Shown: piece by piece, positions 1-5,582 of the stretch | Numbering within the stretch: position 1 is the first letter of the stretch | Layout of the letters: each line of letters starts with the position of its first letter | Assembly (NCBI GenBank): GCA_937897535.1 | Contig: CALCQB010000111.1 | Span: 1 to 5,582, forward strand | From: an uncultured Novosphingobium sp. | GTDB taxonomy: Bacteria; Pseudomonadota; Alphaproteobacteria; Sphingomonadales; Sphingomonadaceae | Length of the DNA stretch: 5,582 nucleotides | Direction of reading: 5' to 3' | Notes under the pieces: generated by a model | The model's database searches: none | The model's input: the letters and a program-made list of their open reading frames with translations, nothing else | Told to the model about the DNA's origin: nothing | Translations under genes and position numbers: made by a program

Positions 1-147
1 CGCCGCCACCGTGGTCTGCTGCAGCATCACTTCGGACAGCCACACCCGGTAGGGCTCGGGCGGCGGAGCGCCCGGCGGGGACCGCCACGGCAGCACCCGC
101 GCGTTGGCATCGTACCAGTCGAGCAGGTGTTTGGCGGTGGCTTCCAT
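1..147 (-). CDS. mutY: A/G-specific adenine DNA glycosylase MutY, N-terminal fragment
   Basis: This is the start of a base-excision repair glycosylase that removes adenine mispaired with 8-oxoguanine in DNA. Only the first 49 residues are in the window; the gene continues past the left edge. On the minus strand it reads from an ATG at 147-145. Visible hallmarks are an amphipathic first helix containing LLDWYDAN (residues 8-15), LPWR (19-22), PYRVWLSEVMLQQT (32-45) and a following T-V. Glu39 in the WLSE motif lines up with the catalytic Glu37 of E. coli MutY (family knowledge). The helix-hairpin-helix, iron-sulfur cluster and C-terminal domains lie outside. It is transcribed divergently from the DUF721 gene, with only 29 bp between the start codons. 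The start was chosen because MutY proteins usually begin about ten residues before the WYD motif. Confidence 0.95.
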   Translation of the reverse strand, partial: MEATAKHLLDWYDANARVLPWRSPPGAPPPEPYRVWLSEVMLQQTTVAA

Positions 148-176
148 CCTGCGGCTATGGCATTGACCAGCGCGCA

Positions 177-713
177 ATGGAACGGGACGCAGACAAGCCA
201 GGCAAGAAGGCCCCAGCGGGCGCACGGCGCTATGAGCGGCCGCGCGGTGCGGCAACCCGCCCGATCGGCGAGCTGATGCCCGAGATCGGCCGCACCGCGT
301 TCCGCAAGTTCGGCTTCATCCAATCGAGCGTGGTGACCCGCTGGGCCGAAATCGTCGGCGAACGCCACGCCCGGGTCTGCATGCCCGAAGCGATCCGGTT
401 TCCCCCGGGCGAGAAAACCGACGGGATCCTGCAACTGGTCGTGGTTGCGGCCCACGCCCCGTTCATCGCCCACGTCAGCCCCGAGATCATCGAGCGGGTG
501 AACCGGTTCTTCGGTTACAAGGCGGTGGCGCGGGTCAAGCTTCGGCAAGGTGAGGTTAAGCCGCCGCCTGCTCAAAGGCCCGCTGCGGCTCCGCCGTCGC
601 TGCGCCCGATCCCGGTCGAACTGGGGGAAAGCCTGCGCGACATCGGCGATGCGGAACTGCGCACCGTGCTCGAATCGCTGGCCCGCAATCTGGGCGGCGA
701 AGAGGGGGAATAG
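177..713 (+). CDS. DUF721 (DciA-like) protein, probable replicative helicase loader
   Basis: This 178-residue protein carries a DUF721 domain, the domain of DciA, which assists loading of the DnaB replicative helicase in bacteria that lack DnaC/DnaI. That role is known for other members and inferred here. A basic, low-complexity N-terminus (residues 1-28) is followed by the DUF721 fold at about 29-125: IGELMPEIGRTAFRKFGF, then RWAEIVGERHARV (55-67), an ILQLVVVAAHAPFIAHV strand/helix segment (84-100) and IIERVNRFFGY (104-114). A proline/alanine-rich linker (about 129-146) leads to a short C-terminal helix with LGESLRDIGDAELRTVLESL. There are no membrane segments, so it should be cytoplasmic. 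The ATG at 177 has no obvious Shine-Dalgarno sequence; the next in-frame ATG (residue 34) would cut into the domain. Its stop is 4 bp before the TTG of the next gene, so the two are probably cotranscribed. The family assignment is firm; the helicase-loader function is less so. Confidence 0.85.
   Translation: MERDADKPGKKAPAGARRYERPRGAATRPIGELMPEIGRTAFRKFGFIQSSVVTRWAEIVGERHARVCMPEAIRFPPGEKTDGILQLVVVAAHAPFIAHVSPEIIERVNRFFGYKAVARVKLRQGEVKPPPAQRPAAAPPSLRPIPVELGESLRDIGDAELRTVLESLARNLGGEEGE
702..708 (+). promoter_or_regulatory. Ribosome binding site deciding the TTG start of the first DsbA-like gene
   Basis: GAGGGGG sits inside the last codons of the DUF721 gene, 9 nt upstream of the TTG at 718. 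It is the only good Shine-Dalgarno-like sequence near the start of the mature-looking protein. It supports initiation at TTG rather than at the far upstream in-frame ATG at 550, which lies within the DUF721 gene and would add a long arginine-rich leader in front of the signal peptide. Confidence 0.6.
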
Positions 714-717
714 ACGC

Positions 718-1398
718 TTGATCCAGGGCTGGAAGCTTGCGGTACTGGTCGGCAGCGCCGCCATTGCACTGGCCGCTGCCCCGCCCGGCTGCTGGACCAG
801 CGCGGTGGCCCTTACCCCGGCCGGTGGTCATCTGCTCGGCAACCCCGATGCCGCGGTCCGGCTGACCGAATATGCCAGCTACACCTGCCGCGATTGCCGG
901 CAGTACAATATCCAATCCGAAGGCGTGCTGGGGCTGGCCTATGTGCCATCGGGCCGGATCGCGATCGAGGTCCGCCTGCTGACCGAAACCCCGGTCGATC
1001 TGGCGGCGGCGATGCTGGCCAGCTGCGGCGAACCCCGCAAATTCTTCCTCAACCACAATGCCTTGCTCCGCAGCCAGGACAAGTGGATGGCACCGCTTGA
1101 ACATGCCACTCCGGCCCAGCGCCAGCGCTGGATCAATCCTGATCTCGGGACCCGCAACCGGGCGATTGCCTCCGACCTCAAGCTCTATGACGTGCTGGCC
1201 GCGCGCGGATACGATCGCCAGACGATGGAACGCTGCCTGACAGACAAGGCCCTCGCCGCCCGGCTGACCGCCGCCAGCACCGCCGCCGTGGCCGCCGGAG
1301 TTCTCAAAACTCCCGGTTTTTCAATCAACGGCAACCTGCTAGAGAATACCCGCGACTGGGCGACGCTTCGCCCGCAACTGGATGAAAGCCTGAAGTAA
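718..1398 (+). CDS. DsbA-family thioredoxin-fold protein with CRDC active site
   Basis: This is a secreted thiol-disulfide oxidoreductase-like protein of 226 residues, read from a TTG start. The N-terminus (K6, then a hydrophobic run at 7-21) is a signal peptide or anchor; Cys25 follows PPG and does not form a good lipobox. The thioredoxin fold begins at GNPDAAVRLTEYASYT (41-56) and is followed directly by the active site C57-R-D-C60. The cis-proline loop is K197-T-P199. A second cysteine pair, Cys103 (LASCGE) and Cys173 (MERCL), matches its two neighbours. The closest relative in the window is the next gene: both share a W...L...LKLYD/MGLYK...RGY block before the last cysteine. It differs from standard DsbA in having RD rather than PH between the catalytic cysteines and in lacking the usual G before the TP of the cis-Pro loop, so its redox role (oxidase, isomerase or other) is uncertain. 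It is 4 bp downstream of the DUF721 gene and 1 bp upstream of its paralog. Longer in-frame starts are judged unlikely. Confidence 0.85.
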   Translation: MIQGWKLAVLVGSAAIALAAAPPGCWTSAVALTPAGGHLLGNPDAAVRLTEYASYTCRDCRQYNIQSEGVLGLAYVPSGRIAIEVRLLTETPVDLAAAMLASCGEPRKFFLNHNALLRSQDKWMAPLEHATPAQRQRWINPDLGTRNRAIASDLKLYDVLAARGYDRQTMERCLTDKALAARLTAASTAAVAAGVLKTPGFSINGNLLENTRDWATLRPQLDESLK

Positions 1399-1399
1399 G

Positions 1400-2116
1400 A
1401 TGACCAAGCTCCTTGCCGCCGCGATTGCCGGCACCCTTGCTGCCACTGCCCTGATCGCCGCCGCGCCGCTGACCGCCAAACCTGCCGCCAAGCCGCGCCC
1501 CGCTGCTGCGGCCTTGTCGTGGGACAAGCGGCTCTCGCGGACCCCAGCCGGCAACCACCTGTTCGGAAACCCCGCAGCCAAGGTCCGGCTGGTCGAATTC
1601 ATCAGCTATACCTGCCCGCACTGCGCGCATTACGCGCATGACAGCGAAGCGCCGCTGTTCACCGGCCCGGTCCGCCAGGGCAAGGTTGCGGTCGAGGTGC
1701 GGCCGTTCTTCCGCAATATCGTCGACGTTTCTGCGACCCTGCTGGCGCAGTGCGGACCGGACAGCAAGTTCTGGGGCAACCACCACGCGATCCTCGCCGC
1801 GCAGGACAACTGGTTCAAGGTCCCGCCCGAAGCCGTGCAGAAGCGCTGGGGCACGCTCGAATTCGCTCCCCGGATGAAAGCCGTGGCCGAGGATATGGGG
1901 CTCTACAAGCTGATGCTCGGCCGTGGCTATGCCCCGACCCAGCTCGACCAGTGCCTGGCCAATCTCCCGCTGGCACAAAAGCTTTCCACGCAAACCGACA
2001 ACGCCAGCAGCAAGCTCGGGGTCCAGGGCACCCCCAGCTTTCTGATCAATGACAAGCTGCAAGAGGTCTATGACTGGCAGAGCCTGCAGCCGCTGCTGAC
2101 CGCCGCCCAGCGCTGA
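1400..2116 (+). CDS. DsbA-family periplasmic disulfide oxidoreductase with CPHC active site
   Basis: A 238-residue protein with the classical DsbA active site C72-P-H-C75, expected to introduce disulfide bonds into exported proteins in the periplasm. An N-terminal signal peptide (K3, hydrophobic stretch 4-22) probably ends near APLTA, followed by an alanine/proline/lysine linker (about 27-38). The fold starts at GNPAAKVRLVEFISYT (56-71); the cis-Pro loop is GVQGTP with Pro212, followed by SFLIN. Cys118 (LLAQCG) and Cys185 (LDQCL) form a second conserved pair. Its ATG is 1 bp past the stop of the preceding paralog, with only a weak Shine-Dalgarno sequence, which suggests translational coupling. 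Of the three copies it looks the most like a canonical oxidase. No DsbB partner is in the window. DsbA-family membership is very likely; the exact subfamily (DsbA, or the DsbA-like proteins of alphaproteobacteria) is not resolved. Confidence 0.9.
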   Translation: MTKLLAAAIAGTLAATALIAAAPLTAKPAAKPRPAAAALSWDKRLSRTPAGNHLFGNPAAKVRLVEFISYTCPHCAHYAHDSEAPLFTGPVRQGKVAVEVRPFFRNIVDVSATLLAQCGPDSKFWGNHHAILAAQDNWFKVPPEAVQKRWGTLEFAPRMKAVAEDMGLYKLMLGRGYAPTQLDQCLANLPLAQKLSTQTDNASSKLGVQGTPSFLINDKLQEVYDWQSLQPLLTAAQR

Positions 2117-2217
2117 TTCACCTGTGGAGAAGCGGCGGGGGCCCCTCCCTCCTGCTTCTTCGCCTGCCCGTTCCGGGCTAGTTTTCCCGACTCGACTACC
2201 CAAGGAATCGAACCGCC
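2117..2217 (+). promoter_or_regulatory. 101-bp intergenic gap, possible own promoter for the lipoprotein-smc pair
   Basis: This is the only gap longer than 30 bp in the plus-strand cluster, so it is the likeliest place for a second promoter serving the third DsbA-like gene and smc. I see no confident -35/-10 pair. A clear Shine-Dalgarno-like AAGGAA at 2202-2207 lies 10 nt before the ATG at 2218, and a weak hairpin occupies 2128-2159. The promoter function is inferred from spacing only. Confidence 0.3.
2128..2159 (+). terminator. Weak hairpin in the gap between the second and third DsbA-like genes
   Basis: AGAAGC at 2128-2133 pairs perfectly with GCTTCT at 2154-2159. The inner arms (GGCGGGGG and TCCCTCCT) can pair with wobbles and one mismatch around a CCCC loop. 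It lies 12 bp after the stop of the CPHC gene, where a terminator or attenuator would fit. No T-run follows, so it is not a standard intrinsic terminator and may be chance in GC-rich DNA. Confidence 0.3.
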
Positions 2218-2970
2218 ATGATCGCCACGCGCACCCGCCTCTATCTGACCCTCGCCCTGGCCCCGCTGGCGCTTGCCGCCTGCAAGAGCGAGCCGGCCGC
2301 CACCGGTGCTGAAGGCCCCAAGGGTGATCCGGTCGCCGCCGTGGCCCCGCCGGCCGGCAAGGCCTGGACCGAGGTGGTCGAGGTGACTGCTGACGGCGGC
2401 TACAAGGTCGGCAATCCCAATGCCCCGGTCAAGCTGATCGAATACGGCGCGCTGAGCTGCTCGCACTGCGCCGAATTCTCCGAAACCGGATCGAAGGAAC
2501 TGCTCGCCGATTTCGTCGGCAGCGGCAAGGTCAGCTACGAGCTGCGGTTCTTCATGCTCAACGCGCTCGACGTGCCGGCCACCCTGCTCGCCACCTGCGG
2601 TGCGCCCGAAGCGGTGGTGCCGCTGGCCGATCAGTTCTGGGCGTTCCAGCCGACCATGTTCGAAAACCTCAAGACCAACGAAGCCACCTTCCAGCAGGCC
2701 GCAGGATTGCCGCCGCAGCAGCGCTTTGGCGCGATCGCCAAGGCCGGCGGGATGGACGCGTTCTTCGCCAGCCGCGGGATCTCGCAGGCCCAGGGCGCGG
2801 CCTGCACCGCCGACATCAACAAGGCGACCGCGCTGGCCAACGCCACCAACAAGGCGACCTCGGAAATGGGCGTCTCGGGCACGCCCACCTTCTTCCTCAA
2901 CGGGGCCAAGATCGAAGGCAACACCTGGCCGGTGGTCAAGCTGGCGCTGCAAAACGCCGGCGCGCGCTAG
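2218..2970 (+). CDS. DsbA-family lipoprotein with CSHC active site
   Basis: A 250-residue thioredoxin-fold protein predicted to be a lipoprotein: the signal sequence ends in the lipobox L19-A-A-C22, and Lys23 at +2 is not the aspartate that retains lipoproteins in the inner membrane, so outer-membrane sorting is possible. A flexible Ala/Pro/Gly linker (about 24-49) carries the domain away from the membrane. The fold begins at VGNPNAPVKLIEYGAL (64-79); the active site is C81-S-H-C84 and the cis-Pro loop is GVSGTP with Pro223, then TFFLNG. Cys127 (LLATCG) and Cys196 (AACTAD) match the second cysteine pair of its two upstream paralogs. It is more diverged from them than they are from each other. 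The start has a good Shine-Dalgarno sequence (AAGGAA). smc begins 30 bp after its stop and may be cotranscribed. Role: disulfide exchange in the cell envelope; the direction (oxidation or reduction) is not evident. Confidence 0.9.
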   Translation: MIATRTRLYLTLALAPLALAACKSEPAATGAEGPKGDPVAAVAPPAGKAWTEVVEVTADGGYKVGNPNAPVKLIEYGALSCSHCAEFSETGSKELLADFVGSGKVSYELRFFMLNALDVPATLLATCGAPEAVVPLADQFWAFQPTMFENLKTNEATFQQAAGLPPQQRFGAIAKAGGMDAFFASRGISQAQGAACTADINKATALANATNKATSEMGVSGTPTFFLNGAKIEGNTWPVVKLALQNAGAR

Positions 2971-3000
2971 GCCGGGTCGCGGGGGCAACGGACCGGCGCG

Positions 3001-5582
3001 ATGCAGATCAAGCGGCTCAAGCTCTCTGGTTTCAAGAGCTTTGTCGAGCCGGCTGAACTGCGTATCGAGCCGGGGCTGACCGGGGTCGTCGGCCCCAACG
3101 GTTGCGGCAAATCCAACCTGCTCGAAGCGATCCGCTGGGTGATGGGCGAAAGCTCGCCCAAATCGATGCGCGGCGGCGGGATGGAAGACGTGATCTTCGC
3201 CGGGACCGCGACACGCCCGCCCCGCGATTTCGCCGAGGTCGTGCTGCACTGCGACACCGGCGGCGCTGACAACGAGAACGGGGACAGCGAACTCGAAGTC
3301 GTCCGCCGGATCGAACGCGGCGCGGGCAGCGCCTATCGCGTCAACGGGCGCGACGTGCGGGCCAAGGACGTCAACCTGGTCTTCGCCGACGCCGCGACCG
3401 GGGCGCACTCCCCCGCGCTGGTCAGCCAGGGCAAGATCGCTGCGGTAATCGCCGCCAAGCCGGCCGAGCGCCGGATGATGCTGGAAGAAGCGGCGGGGAT
3501 CGCGGGGCTGCACGTGCGGCGCAAGGACGCCGAACAGAAACTGCGCGCGACCGAGGCCAACCTCGCCCGGCTTGAAGACCTGATGGGTCAACTCGATCAG
3601 CAGATCGGCACGCTGCGGCGGCAGGCCCGCGCGGCTGAGCGCTACAAGGCGCTGTCTGACAAGATTAAGATCGCTGAAGCGCGGCTGGTTTTCGCCCGCT
3701 GGCGCGATGCCGCGGCGGCGGCGGAGGCGGCGCGGACCGAAGCGCAGGGGGCCGAGGCCCGCGTGGCCGAGGCTCAGGCTGCGATGAAGGCGGCGCAGAA
3801 CGCGCAGCACGGCGCGGCCAATGCCCTTGCCGAAGCGCGCGACGAACTGGCCGACCGCCGCGACGATGCCAGCGCCCACGGCCACCGGATGGCGCAGCTG
3901 ACCAGCCAGCTGGAAGCCGCCGAGGACCGCCTGAAAGACCTCGATCGGCAGCACCAGCGGCTGGAAGAAGATCGCGGCGATGCCGACCGGCTGACCCGCG
4001 ACGCCGCCGAAGCCCTCGCCAAACTCGAACGCGAACTGGCGGGTGGCGAAGCGGCATTGGCAGCCGACGAACAGCGCCGCCCGCTGATCGCCGCTGCGCT
4101 CGACGATGCCGATCGCAACCTGCGCGCCGCCGAACTCGCGCTGGCCAAGGCCACCGCCGACCAGGCCGGGGTCGAGGCCGAATGGCGGGTCGCCGATGCC
4201 GAGCTGGCCGCCGCGCAGCAGCGGCTTGTCCGGCTCGATAGCGAAGCGCGGCGGCAGGCGGACCTGGCCGACAGTCTGGCCCGCGAAGGCGATCCGCTCG
4301 CCGCGCTGGCCCAGGCCGAAGCGTCCCGCGACGCCGCCGCCACGACGCTGGCTGCTGCCCGCTCTGGGCTAGAAGGCCAGCAGGCCCGCAAGGCGGTGCT
4401 GCAAGCCGAACGCGACGCTGCCGGATCGACGCTTGCATCGGCCAGGGCGGAGCTCGCCGGGATCGAGCGCGAATGGCAGGCACTGGTCCGCGACCGCGAT
4501 GCGCGGGCCAAGCAAGCGGCAGGAAAGCACGGCACCACCGCGCTCGACGCGGTGCGTGCTGCACCCGGTTTCGAACGCGCGCTGGCGGCGGTGCTGGGCC
4601 GCGATGCCAAGGCCCCGCTGGGCGCGGCTCCGACCGATGCCGATGGACGGTTCTGGACCGGGGCAGCCGCTCCCGCACCGGTCACGGACAGCCTCGCCGC
4701 CCACGTCACCCAGTGCCCGGACGAGCTCAAGGCCCGGCTCGCGCTGGTCCATGTGGCCGAAGCCGACGATGGCAGAACGCTGGGTCCCGGCGAATGGCTG
4801 GTCACCAAGGGCGGACGAATCCGCCGCTGGGACGGGTTCGTCGCCAAGGGCGAAGGTGCGGCCGAAGCGGCCCGGCTCGAGGCGGAGAACCGGCTGGCGG
4901 CGCTTGAAGGCGAGCTGCCCGCGCTACGCGGCGCGGTCGCGGAGGCTGAGGGGAAGGCACAAGGCATCGCCGCCGAACTCAGCGAGATGCAACTCGCGGT
5001 GATCGCCTCCGATCGCAGCGTGGCGAGCGCCGCCGATGCCGAGCGTGCGGCCTTGCGCGCCTGCGACCAGGCCGAAGCGGCCAAGACCCGGATTGAGGCG
5101 CGCCGCGCCGAACTCGCCGCCAGCGCCAGCGATCTGGCCGAGCAGCGCAGCATTGCCGAGGCCGAGTGCAAGACCGCCGAAGCTCGCCGGGCCGAACTGC
5201 CCGATCCCGCCACCGGCCGTGCGCAACTGGCCGCCGCCCAGGCCCGCCACGATGCTGCGCGGCAGGGTCTGCAATCGGCCACGGCTGCGCTCGCCGCGCA
5301 CGATCAGGGCCTGGCCGTCGCGCGCGAGAGTCAACTGCAAGGATCGCTCTTTATTAGTTTCGAGGACTGGAGTCTCACGGTTCGCGACATCGTCAATTAC
5401 GGCGTGCTTCCCGGTCTTGTGCTTGGTCTTATCAATTACTTTTTCTTTTTCAGTTTCCAAAAAGTTAAAGCTGACCCTATCGAGGTTTGTGTTGGAAGGC
5501 TTGCTGATTTATTGCCAACAACAAAATGTCATCAGGCCAGCTTATTCAAGCTTACAGGATATTGTGACTACCGCCCTTCAAG
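3001..5582 (+). CDS. smc: Chromosome segregation ATPase SMC, truncated; unrelated tail after about codon 776
   Basis: SMC proteins form ring-shaped dimers that, with ScpA and ScpB, compact and separate the chromosome. The start MQIKRLKLSGFKSF is canonical. The Walker A motif is G31-P-N-G-C-G-K37-S38; Arg57 in SMRGGGMEDVIFAG matches the B. subtilis SMC arginine finger; the Q-loop is SQGKI with Gln143; LEEAAGI follows at about 161-167. An alanine/glutamate-rich coiled coil spans about 170-510. A compact hinge, as I recall from alphaproteobacterial SMCs, covers about 516-615 (APGFERAL at 521-528; GRIRRWDGF at 605-613). The returning coil runs to Glu776 (position 5328). There the homology ends: the signature motif, Walker B and D-loop expected near residue 1050-1150 are absent. 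The frame stays open to the window edge but encodes unrelated AT-rich sequence, so this copy is interrupted or the assembly is chimeric. Only a weak Shine-Dalgarno sequence is visible in the 30 bp upstream. Confidence 0.92.
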   Translation, partial: MQIKRLKLSGFKSFVEPAELRIEPGLTGVVGPNGCGKSNLLEAIRWVMGESSPKSMRGGGMEDVIFAGTATRPPRDFAEVVLHCDTGGADNENGDSELEVVRRIERGAGSAYRVNGRDVRAKDVNLVFADAATGAHSPALVSQGKIAAVIAAKPAERRMMLEEAAGIAGLHVRRKDAEQKLRATEANLARLEDLMGQLDQQIGTLRRQARAAERYKALSDKIKIAEARLVFARWRDAAAAAEAARTEAQGAEARVAEAQAAMKAAQNAQHGAANALAEARDELADRRDDASAHGHRMAQLTSQLEAAEDRLKDLDRQHQRLEEDRGDADRLTRDAAEALAKLERELAGGEAALAADEQRRPLIAAALDDADRNLRAAELALAKATADQAGVEAEWRVADAELAAAQQRLVRLDSEARRQADLADSLAREGDPLAALAQAEASRDAAATTLAAARSGLEGQQARKAVLQAERDAAGSTLASARAELAGIEREWQALVRDRDARAKQAAGKHGTTALDAVRAAPGFERALAAVLGRDAKAPLGAAPTDADGRFWTGAAAPAPVTDSLAAHVTQCPDELKARLALVHVAEADDGRTLGPGEWLVTKGGRIRRWDGFVAKGEGAAEAARLEAENRLAALEGELPALRGAVAEAEGKAQGIAAELSEMQLAVIASDRSVASAADAERAALRACDQAEAAKTRIEARRAELAASASDLAEQRSIAEAECKTAEARRAELPDPATGRAQLAAAQARHDAARQGLQSATAALAAHDQGLAVARESQLQGSLFISFEDWSLTVRDIVNYGVLPGLVLGLINYFFFFSFQKVKADPIEVCVGRLADLLPTTKCHQASLFKLTGYCDYRPS
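5329..5582. other. AT-rich foreign segment joined to smc
   Basis: From about 5329 the sequence changes character: codons such as AGT, TTT, ATT, TTA and AAA, nearly absent in the preceding 2.3 kb, become common, and homopolymer runs of T and A appear (for example around 5439-5470). In the smc frame it encodes a hydrophilic stretch, then a single probable membrane-spanning segment (5398-5457, YGVLPGLVLGLINYFFFFSF), then a cysteine-containing tail. Two of the three plus frames and much of one minus frame are open here, so the true coding frame is not settled. No terminal inverted repeat or target duplication is recognisable with only one side present. It could be the end of a mobile element inserted in smc, or DNA from another source joined during assembly. 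Confidence 0.7.
5462..5582 (+). CDS. Possible Tn3-family transposase fragment (DUF4158-like), start unknown
   Basis: In the plus frame shifted by one from smc, the last 40 codons read KLKLTLSRFVLEGLLIYCQQ and then QNVIRPAYSSLQDIVTTALQ. The pattern (hydrophobic helix, YC, basic or polar residues, I-R/V-P-x-Y-S-x-L-Q-x-I/L-V-x-x-A-L) resembles what I remember of the N-terminal DUF4158 region of Tn3-family TnpA proteins, roughly 150-200 residues from their start. The frame is open further upstream, but its serine-rich translation there does not look like that domain. So a frameshift in the homopolymer-rich stretch near 5440-5465, or a second junction, is possible. The gene would continue past the right edge. 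The match is from memory over a short stretch; chance resemblance or coding in the smc-aligned frame remain real alternatives. Confidence 0.35.

Noticed and set aside
131..158. TTGGCG ... GGCTAT as a possible promoter for the DUF721 gene
   Set aside because: The spacing is about right, but the -10 match is poor and such partial matches occur by chance; not strong enough to annotate.
790..795. Cys25 of the first DsbA-like protein as a lipoprotein cysteine
   Set aside because: The preceding residues are A-P-P-G; proline at -3 and -2 does not fit the lipobox, unlike the clear LAAC in the third paralog.
2068..3954. A 628-codon open frame on the minus strand across the third DsbA-like gene and the start of smc
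   Set aside because: It is antisense to two well-recognised genes, its translation is arginine/glycine/alanine-rich with no recognisable domain, and long antisense frames are expected in DNA with GC-rich third codon positions.
3774..5282. A 502-codon serine/alanine-rich open frame antisense to smc
   Set aside because: The serine/alanine repetition mirrors the alanine/glutamate-rich coiled-coil codons of smc on the opposite strand; no start context or domain supports it.
5342..5345. GATC next to the junction, as would be left by ligation of restriction fragments in a cloned library
   Set aside because: GATC is frequent throughout the window and the apparent break is more than ten bases to its left, so a single site is not evidence of a cloning artefact.
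4924..5460. A minus-strand frame reading into smc from the AT-rich tail, starting with a lysine/glutamate-rich stretch at a TTG
   Set aside because: Its charged start is the antisense image of the hydrophobic segment on the plus strand, and it then runs through antisense smc sequence across the junction; no Shine-Dalgarno sequence or family resemblance was seen.

Overview
The window looks like chromosomal DNA of a GC-rich alphaproteobacterium, most likely a sphingomonad (Sphingomonadales). This rests on recall of protein families, on the very GC-rich third codon positions, and on the gene order mutY / DUF721 (DciA-like) / DsbA-family genes / smc, which I recall as common in that group. No database search was possible.

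Layout. On the minus strand, positions 1-147 hold the first 49 codons of mutY (adenine DNA glycosylase), which runs off the left edge. All other genes are on the plus strand. A DUF721/DciA-like gene (177-713) starts only 29 bp from the mutY start. It is followed, almost without gaps, by two thioredoxin-fold, DsbA-like secreted proteins (718-1398 with a TTG start, and 1400-2116). A 101-bp gap with a weak hairpin precedes a third DsbA-like protein, this one a predicted lipoprotein (2218-2970). Thirty bases later comes smc (3001 onward), the chromosome-organising ATPase.

The three oxidoreductases are clearly paralogs but carry different active-site dipeptides (CRDC, CPHC, CSHC). All three also keep a second cysteine pair at nearly the same spacing. 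The set looks like a small periplasmic/envelope disulfide-handling group placed between a likely helicase-loading factor and SMC. The link to DNA maintenance is one of position only.

The oddest part is the right end. The smc homology stops at about codon 776 (near position 5328), before the C-terminal ABC signature, Walker B and head half. Base composition then switches abruptly from about two-thirds GC or more to AT-rich sequence that continues to the window end. The smc frame stays open through this tail by accident or by fusion and encodes an unrelated hydrophobic segment. A second frame near the end resembles the N-terminal region of Tn3-family transposases. The tail is either a mobile-element insertion in smc or a chimeric join in the assembly; the sequence alone cannot decide.

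I see no rRNA, tRNA, CRISPR array or riboswitch, and no gene-free stretch longer than 300 bases.
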